Assembly (NCBI GenBank): GCA_035493595.1
Contig: DATJHZ010000486.1
Span: forward strand, 1-6,011
Length of the DNA stretch: 6,011 nt
Direction of reading: 5' to 3'
Source of the DNA: DATCRE01 sp035493595
GTDB taxonomy: Bacteria > Bacteroidota > Bacteroidia > Cytophagales > Cyclobacteriaceae
Below are positions 1 to 5,233 of the stretch, piece by piece (position 1 is the stretch's first letter; each line of letters begins with the position of its first letter). Both the position numbers and the translations under genes were made by a program. The notes under the pieces are model-generated. The model made no database searches, was not told the origin of the DNA, and saw nothing but the letters and a program-made list of their open reading frames with translations.

Positions 1-183
1 AACAACTACATTTTTGGCCAGAGTCTTAAACCGAACTCCGTTTTTTTGTTCAACGGTAATTGTAATATGACCTGTTTTACTTGTATTGATATCCCTCACG
101 GTGCCGGATTTTCCAATATGAGTTCCTCCAATAACCTGGCACTGGTCTCCATCATTTAGTTTTTCTGATTTTTTGGTCTTCAT
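1..183 (-). CDS. Small stand-alone KOW-domain protein (partial, runs off left edge)
   Basis: An open reading frame starts with ATG at 183-181 and stays open for 61 codons to base 1, so the stop codon lies outside the window. The protein begins MKTKKSEKLNDGD and contains the KOW signature GDQCQVIGGTHIGKSGTVRDI at about residues 12-32, with the alternating hydrophobics and invariant glycine expected of the motif. KOW motifs are known from ribosomal protein uL24, NusG and other RNA- or ribosome-binding proteins, so an RNA-binding role is likely. Here the domain fills almost the whole visible chain, and the N-terminal tail is lysine-rich. There is no signal peptide, which fits a cytoplasmic protein. 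It is too short for full-length uL24 and has no ribosomal-protein neighbours. No clear Shine-Dalgarno precedes the start. The KOW assignment is strong; the specific role is unknown. Confidence 0.8.
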   Translation of the reverse strand, partial: MKTKKSEKLNDGDQCQVIGGTHIGKSGTVRDINTSKTGHITITVEQKNGVRFKTLAKNVVV

Positions 184-186
184 ATT

Positions 187-205
187 ATTCAATTTAGTAT
201 TGAAT
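187..205 (-). promoter_or_regulatory. 7-bp inverted repeat just upstream of the KOW gene start
   Basis: The arms ATTCAAT (187-193) and ATTGAAT (199-205) are perfectly complementary around a 5-base loop. The repeat ends three bases before the start codon of the KOW gene, so in that mRNA it could form a weak AT-only hairpin in the ribosome-binding region. It might equally be a protein-binding site or chance in AT-rich DNA. There is no T-tract that would make it a terminator. Confidence 0.3.
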
Positions 206-253
206 CACCATTTTGTCAATTGTCGTAGTGTTCTTTTACTGTTATAATTTTAT

Positions 254-856
254 TTAGCTCAACTTAATAGCACATAACAAAGATTCATAACTATTCCGAG
301 CATCATTGGAAGGACTTGGAGTATATGTTCTTGCTGATAACTTCCAGACTCCATACTTTCTTGTCCATGTATGAGCATAGTTTCTCCGGGCAACAGCTTC
401 CAACTCTCCATTTGCTTTAAGTTGTTGAAACGATTCATAGCCAGAGGTATAAACGATATTACCCATTGTACTGAAACTCTCTACAAACCGACTCAAATAA
501 GCATAATATGGAAGTGGGTTTTTACCATTCATCAATATTTTGGTCGATGAGTCATCTAACGTAAAATCTCTTGCCCAAATATTTTTGAGTATTGAGGTGT
601 CTCGCTTAAGTAATGCTTTGCATTCAAGAGCCTCTGCATCTAGAATTTCATTTTCAATTGGAGATAGTTGAAAGCTGTACGTTGTAAAGGTAATGTTGTC
701 CTTAACAATCAATTTCTTTTGCTTTTCGGTTCTATTAGAAAACATGCTGCCATGTTCCCTATTTACCTTTTTCACATACGCACTATCAGTATTTGTGGTT
801 TGACTGTAAGAATAAGTGCACAAAAACAAAACAAATACTGAAGGCAATAATTTCAT
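254..856 (-). CDS. Secreted NTF2-like (DUF4440/SnoaL-type) protein
   Basis: The protein has 200 residues. Residues 1-18 form a signal peptide (short basic start, hydrophobic VFVLFLCTY, then SYS|Q), so it is probably exported to the periplasm. Residues about 68-178 resemble DUF4440/SnoaL-like domains of the NTF2 fold. The cues are a first helix with E-A-L-E-x-K-A-L-L-x-R-D, then IWARDFTL, then a strand near NIVYTSGYESF, and a closing RRNYAHTWTRKYGVWKLSARTYT, matching the family's usual 'rr-T-W-k-G-W-k-l-A' end. The fold is used by enzymes and by ligand-binding proteins, and no catalytic residues can be assigned here. The chain is longer than typical family members because of about 45 extra residues after the signal peptide. 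The gene is divergent from the lipoprotein gene at 991, with 134 bases between, and lies 70 bases upstream of the KOW gene in the same direction. The fold call is fairly firm; the function is unknown. Confidence 0.75.
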   Translation of the reverse strand: MKLLPSVFVLFLCTYSYSQTTNTDSAYVKKVNREHGSMFSNRTEKQKKLIVKDNITFTTYSFQLSPIENEILDAEALECKALLKRDTSILKNIWARDFTLDDSSTKILMNGKNPLPYYAYLSRFVESFSTMGNIVYTSGYESFQQLKANGELEAVARRNYAHTWTRKYGVWKLSARTYTPSPSNDARNSYESLLCAIKLS

Positions 857-871
857 ATGGAAGACAGTTAG

Positions 872-902
872 TTGGAGGTGAACATTACTAAGAATAATTT
901 TG
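872..902 (+). promoter_or_regulatory. Candidate Bacteroidota-type promoter for the lipoprotein gene
   Basis: TAATTTTG at 895-902 matches the Bacteroidota housekeeping -7 consensus TAnnTTTG. A TTG at 872-874 lies 20 bases upstream, close to the usual -33 spacing. Transcription would start near 908-912, at or inside a run of ten T (904-913), giving a leader of about 80 bases to the ATG at 991. This rests on consensus matching in AT-rich DNA, so chance is possible. Confidence 0.4.
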
Positions 903-930
903 ATTTTTTTTTTGAGCTTTCACTTCTCAA

Positions 931-950
931 ATTACGATCTATTACGAACT
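931..950. repeat. Tandem 10-bp direct repeat in the divergent intergenic region
   Basis: ATTACGATCT (931-940) is followed directly by ATTACGAACT (941-950), identical at nine of ten positions. A period of 10 puts both copies on the same face of the helix, as in sites bound by dimeric regulators that read direct repeats. It lies between the divergent starts at 856 and 991, so it could affect either gene. No regulator can be named. Confidence 0.4.
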
Positions 951-990
951 TACAGAAAAATCCCAAGAATTAATCTCAATTTTTATCCTC

Positions 991-1959
991 ATGAGTAAGC
1001 GATATCTTTTTGGTATAGGAGTATGTGTCGTCACATTTTTCACATCGTGCACAGGTTCAAAGACTATTACTCACACTTTGCCAGAAGGGCAGTCTACCTA
1101 TTGTTCGCCCACTGTCTCCTATTCTCACAGAGTCATGAATCGGCCAGTTTCAAACTTCGATTCTTTAAGCAACGCCCATCCTATACTTAATAGTTATTTA
1201 TCGGAGCACGATCGCATCATGGCGAACGCACTAGGTATTACATCGGCCATTGCTCAGTTGGCAACGATGCGATCAGATACGACAGTCGTTGGACATCAGC
1301 AGTACGCAAAACTTACCATCGAAATTCAGAACCGCCTTTTGCTCGCTGCTTCAGAGATTGACGGAATTGCCGCTGAACTGGATTGTGAAGGAGAACGCGC
1401 CGAACAACTAGCTCATTATCTCGATAACCTCAACAACAAACGCAGCATTCGTTTAACGGCGGCTTCCATTATTATTGGTGCTGCTATCACTATAGCAACA
1501 GCTGCTGTGAGTACCTCGGATACTCAAAATGCCATCGGCATAAGTGGCGGACTTGTTACAGCAGTTTTGGGTGCTTTGATACTAAATCCTGCTGGTAAAA
1601 AGATAAGCATTGATTATTCACACCGAAATATATTGCATGATATATGGTTCGCTCCCACTTCATCTGATATATATACTCCGTTTGTATGGTATGTTCTGAA
1701 TGAAAAGAAATTCAGCAACAGTTACCAGGTAGCCTTAACACAAAGCATCCGGACGCGCTGGACGAATTTTGAATTTGACAATGCGATGGACGCAAGTAAG
1801 GAAGAACTTTTCTTCGGTCACGGCGGAATTTATACTGCTGAAGATCTTCATACACGCGCGGCTTTTCTGAACCAGTTGCAGTCGACTATTCGGTCTATTC
1901 ACCAGGACATGCAAAGTCTGCATGCTTCTATCGGTAACCTTTATAAAATCCAGGATTAA
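991..1959 (+). CDS. Predicted lipoprotein with a central hydrophobic helical hairpin, family not recognised
   Basis: The protein has 322 residues. Its start (MSKRYLFGIGVCVVTFFTSC) is a lipoprotein signal with Cys20 as the likely lipidated residue, so the mature protein should be membrane-anchored in the envelope. After a polar segment, residues about 70-150 look mainly helical, with a Glu/Asp-rich stretch AAELDCEGERAEQLA near 127-141. Residues about 155-173 and 181-198 are two Ala/Ile/Gly-rich hydrophobic segments joined by a short polar turn (STSDTQN) and closed by NPAGKK. Residues about 285-318 form another probable amphipathic helix. Helices, hydrophobic hairpin, helices is the order seen in alpha-helical pore-forming proteins such as ClyA or Hbl, but glycine-zipper membrane proteins look similar, and I see no family motif. 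The gene is richer in G+C than its neighbour: 51% over 1201-1320 against 33% over 2221-2340. It is the only plus-strand gene here. Confidence 0.75.
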   Translation: MSKRYLFGIGVCVVTFFTSCTGSKTITHTLPEGQSTYCSPTVSYSHRVMNRPVSNFDSLSNAHPILNSYLSEHDRIMANALGITSAIAQLATMRSDTTVVGHQQYAKLTIEIQNRLLLAASEIDGIAAELDCEGERAEQLAHYLDNLNNKRSIRLTAASIIIGAAITIATAAVSTSDTQNAIGISGGLVTAVLGALILNPAGKKISIDYSHRNILHDIWFAPTSSDIYTPFVWYVLNEKKFSNSYQVALTQSIRTRWTNFEFDNAMDASKEELFFGHGGIYTAEDLHTRAAFLNQLQSTIRSIHQDMQSLHASIGNLYKIQD

Positions 1960-1961
1960 GA

Positions 1962-2882
1962 CTACCCTTCCTTCTTTTTGTCCCTTCCTAAAATACCTTT
2001 TATACGTTCACAAAATTTTTTATTCCTTAGTTCTGGATGCTTCGCTCTCAAACTAGAACTGGTAATATCCAGATCTATAATTGCTCCGACAGTGATCGTT
2101 GCCTGCCAACTATTAAACCCTGAAATTTCTCCAAGACCAAAATTCGTTTCAGTTATTTTTCCATAAAAATTTCCAACCTCTAGCTTAAAGCCTGCTGAAG
2201 GAAGACTTTTAAAATGGAGCTGTTCAGTTCCAATAAATTCTTTCCTTAATGGCTTATTATTTTGCAATCGATAATCGCCACCAAGTACTCGATTTTCATA
2301 TCCACCAAACCACATAAGGTTGATGTTTTGATCACTATTTTTATTTAACGGAATGCTAAGAATATTATAGGTTACATATAACCCAAAGGAACTGATATAA
2401 ACTGGTACTGCAACAGTGTCCTTCGTCCAGATTGTATTGTTGGCTTGCCAAAATCCATAAATGCCAATTCTCCGAGTTGAAAACAAAGGTATTGTATCGA
2501 GAGACATTTCTTCGTTATACAAATTTTGAAACCCAAAAGATACATTAAAGTTACTCACGCCCTGACCGCTGTTATCAGGGATTAAAAGATTATTTGTAAA
2601 TGGTTTTTTAGTTGTATCCGTGAGTGCTTCATTTTTGTTAAAGACATTGAAGATTACACTTCCATAGAAAAAGTCTTTTTTAAATAAGATACCCAAAAGT
2701 CCGGTTCCACCTGATGGTTGCTCATTTGTTCCTTTTGTAGTTTTAACGTTTGATATTATGTGAACTCTGGTGCCATAACCGGAATATCGTAATGTCTGAC
2801 ATTGCACATGAACAACAGAAATAATAGTAAGAATAAAAACGACAGTCAGTGCTTTTCTTCTAGTGAGTGAGGGTATCATCAT
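1962..2882 (-). CDS. Exported protein of unknown function, possibly outer-membrane beta-barrel-like
   Basis: The protein has 306 residues. After TRRK, residues 11-26 are strongly hydrophobic and are followed by VQC|QT, a probable signal peptidase I site. The HVQC sequence is a poor lipobox. The mature part has many short stretches of alternating hydrophobic and aromatic residues (for example FFYGSVIFNVF at 71-81, NFNVSFGFQNLY at 111-122, VYISSFGLYVTYNI at 161-174 and ATITVGAIIDLDI at 261-273) separated by polar loops. This suggests strands of a small beta-barrel. The chain ends in a basic, charged tail (about 279-306, finishing KKKEG) rather than the terminal aromatic usual in barrels. No family was recognised. 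ATG codons at residues 1 and 2 are both possible starts. The gene converges on the lipoprotein gene with two bases between stop codons, and has its own candidate promoter at 2959-2966. Confidence 0.65.
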   Translation of the reverse strand: MMIPSLTRRKALTVVFILTIISVVHVQCQTLRYSGYGTRVHIISNVKTTKGTNEQPSGGTGLLGILFKKDFFYGSVIFNVFNKNEALTDTTKKPFTNNLLIPDNSGQGVSNFNVSFGFQNLYNEEMSLDTIPLFSTRRIGIYGFWQANNTIWTKDTVAVPVYISSFGLYVTYNILSIPLNKNSDQNINLMWFGGYENRVLGGDYRLQNNKPLRKEFIGTEQLHFKSLPSAGFKLEVGNFYGKITETNFGLGEISGFNSWQATITVGAIIDLDITSSSLRAKHPELRNKKFCERIKGILGRDKKKEG

Positions 2883-2958
2883 AAAAGTCTATTTACCAAG
2901 GAAACGTATCAGTGATCGGTTTTCGGAATGAAATCACACTATTCGTGAAAGCAAGGTT

Positions 2959-2966
2959 CAAAAATA
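2959..2966 (-). promoter_or_regulatory. Candidate -7 promoter box for the exported protein gene
   Basis: Read on the minus strand this is TATTTTTG, a full match to the Bacteroidota -7 consensus TAnnTTTG. It lies 76 bases before the ATG at 2882, giving a leader of about 70 bases. No TTG stands at the usual -33 distance. That position is instead covered by the palindrome at 2980-2999, which suggests a promoter that needs an activator or is controlled by a repressor. Confidence 0.4.
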
Positions 2967-2979
2967 CTGGCATCTCATC

Positions 2980-2999
2980 AATACCACTTTAGTGGTATT
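2980..2999. promoter_or_regulatory. Perfect 20-bp palindrome, probable operator
   Basis: The arms AATACCACT (2980-2988) and AGTGGTATT (2991-2999) are perfect inverted repeats around two T. It lies 13 bases upstream of the TATTTTTG box that probably serves the gene at 1962-2882, so it covers the -33 area. A dimeric helix-turn-helix regulator is the likely partner, but which one cannot be told. As a terminator for the reductase gene ending at 3097 it is less convincing: the loop is short and no T-tract follows on the minus strand. Confidence 0.5.
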
Positions 3000-3096
3000 C
3001 TTTATACGCTGTTGGGAGCAATAGAAATTTTCAAGAACTCTTAAGAAGATTATATAAATTCTAAATATGGATAGAGAATCTTATATGAAATATTTT

Positions 3097-3654
3097 CTAT
3101 TCTTTTCTTATTTCATACCAAAGTTCTACCATTCCGCTTTTGTAGGCAGTCACATCTTTTAGGTGTAATGCTCGCTCCTGTTCGATATGGCCAAAAAATG
3201 GAGTTCCGTCACCTAGAATAATAGGCAACACTGATAATCTTATTTCGTCCACCAATTTTAAACGAATGAAATCTTTGGCAAGCACTGCACCGCCTACAAG
3301 CCAAACATTCTTGTATCTTGGTTTTAGTTGTTCATTCACAAGTTTGTTTAGATCGCCTGAATAAATTTCAATGTTCGGTCTTTCAATTGGCAGATCTCGG
3401 TGTGTAACTACAATAGTTGGCGTATCTCCATAAGCCCATCCATACGATTTTGAAAGCTCAAAAGCATGTTCGTATGTTCGAGCACCCATTACATAGCAGT
3501 CAATGGTTTTAAGAAATTCCGCGGCATCTTGTTCGGTAACTCCTTTCTCATAGTGATCAGACGTCTCAAACCACGAAACACTATTGTCTTTTTTAGCAAT
3601 AAACCCATCAAGACTTGAAACCATATGTATGGTCACTTTAAAAGTATCTGCCAT
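3097..3654 (-). CDS. RibD C-terminal/dihydrofolate-reductase-like family protein
   Basis: The protein has 185 residues, the usual size for the free-standing RibD_C family often annotated as 'dihydrofolate reductase family protein' (YyaP/YwjB-like). The family marks are all present: SSLDGFIA at 13-20, YVMGARTYE at 54-62 (the nucleotide-binding glycine/arginine region), VWLVGGAVLAKDFI at 117-130, and VLPIILGDGTPFF at 142-154. The fold binds NAD(P)H. These proteins are not the essential FolA-type reductase, and their substrate is generally unknown. There is no signal peptide, so it should be cytoplasmic. It follows the small membrane-protein gene by 28 bases on the same strand, so the two are probably co-transcribed. 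The sequence looks intact. The family is firm and the substrate unknown. Confidence 0.92.
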   Translation of the reverse strand: MADTFKVTIHMVSSLDGFIAKKDNSVSWFETSDHYEKGVTEQDAAEFLKTIDCYVMGARTYEHAFELSKSYGWAYGDTPTIVVTHRDLPIERPNIEIYSGDLNKLVNEQLKPRYKNVWLVGGAVLAKDFIRLKLVDEIRLSVLPIILGDGTPFFGHIEQERALHLKDVTAYKSGMVELWYEIRKE

Positions 3655-3682
3655 ATTTCAAGTGTCCTTTTTTCTATATGCA

Positions 3683-4189
3683 TTATCTCACAATGAATTT
3701 TTCTCGGACCAAATAGTTCAATCCCCAACGTGTTGCCACACTGTCTATTCTCTCCTCGTCAAGCTTAAACCTTTTGGTTCCCTCGCTTTCTTCAATTGTC
3801 AGCAGTCCCTCCCTGGTGGAACGAGTATTATTTATTATTGTGGATTTAATATAGAGCGTACAAAAATACTTACTATCAAGTCTCTTTCTGAATGAGTCTT
3901 TTTCTTCAACTTTATTTAATGGATCAATCCGGGTTATATTCTTTAAATAATGAAGCGGCTTGTCATCCGTTGGAAAATCGTCATCTGTTTTCCAATGATT
4001 GGCTAAAAAAGAGTCAGGCGCAAAAATTTGCGTCATATTATCTTCGATTATAGGCACATGAAGTTTAATTCTGACTGCGTTATTTTTTCGTCCATTATCT
4101 ACTCGCATTTTATTCCATCTTCTAACGATAAAATATGTGATTAATGCTAAAATAGAAACCGCTAGTAAAATCCAAAATCTTATTCTCAT
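3683..4189 (-). CDS. Small single-pass membrane protein of unknown function
   Basis: The protein has 168 residues. Residues about 5-22 (FWILLAVSILALITYFIV) form one membrane helix with basic residues on both sides. RRWNK follows directly and no signal-peptidase site is visible, so this is more likely an anchor than a cleaved signal. The rest, about 145 residues, is polar and charged with a likely beta segment around YFCTLYIKSTIINNT (108-122) and a second around LLTIEESEGTKRFKL (129-143). No known family was recognised. It is the first gene of a probable pair with the reductase-like gene 28 bases downstream. The gap to the regulator gene upstream is 112 bases. Its clean length, hydrophobic start and tight spacing to its neighbour support a real gene. 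Confidence 0.65.
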   Translation of the reverse strand: MRIRFWILLAVSILALITYFIVRRWNKMRVDNGRKNNAVRIKLHVPIIEDNMTQIFAPDSFLANHWKTDDDFPTDDKPLHYLKNITRIDPLNKVEEKDSFRKRLDSKYFCTLYIKSTIINNTRSTREGLLTIEESEGTKRFKLDEERIDSVATRWGLNYLVREKFIVR

Positions 4190-4254
4190 ACATCATTTAC
4201 AAACATGCGCTGAAGATAAATATTTTAAGATAATACTCCACCTCAATATTGACT

Positions 4255-4291
4255 ATAGGCAGTATTAGGCAATAATAATTTTCCTACCTAT
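4255..4291. repeat. Tandem 10-bp repeat within an imperfect inverted repeat
   Basis: TAGGCAGTAT (4256-4265) and TAGGCAATAA (4266-4275) are adjacent copies matching at eight of ten positions. The first copy also forms one arm (ATAGGCAG, 4255-4262) of an imperfect inverted repeat with CTACCTAT (4284-4291), with one G-T-type mismatch. The element sits in the 112-base gap, downstream of the AraC-family regulator's stop and 66 bases or more upstream of the membrane-protein start. It may be a regulator site or a weak hairpin. The lack of a T-tract argues against a standard terminator. Confidence 0.35.
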
Positions 4292-4301
4292 CCTGCTTTC
4301 G

Positions 4302-5222
4302 TCAATTAAACGACTGTCGAAATTCCAGTGGTGAAAGGTTGGTTTTTGTTTTAAATAACTTGCTGAACGACTGTGGATGTTCAAAGCCTAATTCATAGGC
4401 GATTTCGCTTATTGATAAGTCTGTAGTGGATAATTTTTCTTTTGCTTTTTCAATCAGCTTGTTATGTATATGTTGTTGCGTGCTTTGTCCCGTTAATACT
4501 TTGAGCAGTCCACTTAAATAACTTGGCGAAACGTTTAATGCGTCAGCTATGTATTGGACCGTTAATAATCCTTTTGATACTAAATCATCGCTATCAAAAT
4601 ACGCTGTGAGCAACTCCTCCAGGCGATTCAAAATTTTATGATTGGATATTTTTCTCGTGATGAATTGCCGTTCGTAAAATCTCTCAGCGTAAGTGAGCAA
4701 CAATTCCAGTTGTGCTATAATTACTCCCTGACTGAATTTGTCAATGTTTGAATGATATTCCTGTTCAATGTTTTGAATAATGTTTGTAACTGTTACTTCT
4801 TCTTTTTCTGAAAGAAACAAAGCTTCATTAACCGAGTAATCAAAATATTCGTATTGCTTAATGGTCTTTGCTAAAGATGAATTCCATAAAAAATCGGGAT
4901 GGACGAGTAGTATCCACCCCGAATGTTTTGGAATTATATTGTTATTCACTTCAATACTAAAAACCTGACCAGGCGCCATAAAGAACATCACGCCTTCATC
5001 AAAATCATATTCCTGCTGACCGTATTTTATCTTGGCATTGGAAGTTCTTTTCAATGAGATCGAATAGAAATCCAAAGTCCAACTCATTGAATTGTTCTCA
5101 GGCGAATGTCTCACAGCAGCATAATCAACTACGTTGATTAGCGGATGTTCTGGTTTAGGTAATTCTCTAAACTTATGAAACTCACTTATTGTTTTAATCC
5201 TGTGAAGCTGCTTGTTTGCCAT
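4302..5222 (-). CDS. AraC-family transcriptional regulator
   Basis: The protein has 306 residues, typical of the family. The C-terminal DNA-binding domain covers about 200-305. The first helix-turn-helix is near VQYIADALNVSPSYLSGLLK (222-241). The second is near ISEIAYELGFEHPQSFSKLF (271-290), ending in the classic LSPLEFR (296-302). The N-terminal half (about 25-110) looks like the cupin-type sensing domain of these regulators, with FDEGVMFFMAPGQVFSIE near 74-91. The ligand cannot be read from the sequence. The start lies 11 bases after the stop of the NmrA-type oxidoreductase gene, so the two are probably one transcript. In such pairs the regulator often controls the linked enzyme gene, so the oxidoreductase and its missing promoter are the first place to look for its targets. 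The family is certain; the target is inferred. Confidence 0.95.
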   Translation of the reverse strand: MANKQLHRIKTISEFHKFRELPKPEHPLINVVDYAAVRHSPENNSMSWTLDFYSISLKRTSNAKIKYGQQEYDFDEGVMFFMAPGQVFSIEVNNNIIPKHSGWILLVHPDFLWNSSLAKTIKQYEYFDYSVNEALFLSEKEEVTVTNIIQNIEQEYHSNIDKFSQGVIIAQLELLLTYAERFYERQFITRKISNHKILNRLEELLTAYFDSDDLVSKGLLTVQYIADALNVSPSYLSGLLKVLTGQSTQQHIHNKLIEKAKEKLSTTDLSISEIAYELGFEHPQSFSKLFKTKTNLSPLEFRQSFN

Positions 5223-5233
5223 TGTACAATATA

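Noticed and set aside
190..225. Sigma70-like TTGACA, 17 bases, TAAATT upstream of the KOW gene on the minus strand
   Set aside because: Bacteroidota do not generally use this consensus, and it would put the transcription start at the start codon itself.
874..964. Strong Shine-Dalgarno-like GGAGGTGA on the plus strand, which could suggest a short leader peptide
   Set aside because: No ATG, GTG or TTG follows at a suitable distance; only an ATT-initiated peptide of about 30 codons would be possible, and its composition is not protein-like.
3040..3096. Possible terminator hairpin after the reductase gene (AAGATT…AATCTT)
   Set aside because: The arms are only six bases with a long AT-rich loop, which is expected by chance in this stretch.
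3584..3895. Plus-strand open frames of about 60-100 codons opposite the minus-strand genes (also near 1978, 5331 and 5651)
   Set aside because: They lie antisense to well-supported genes, have no family resemblance and no start signals; they are shadows of the coding strand.
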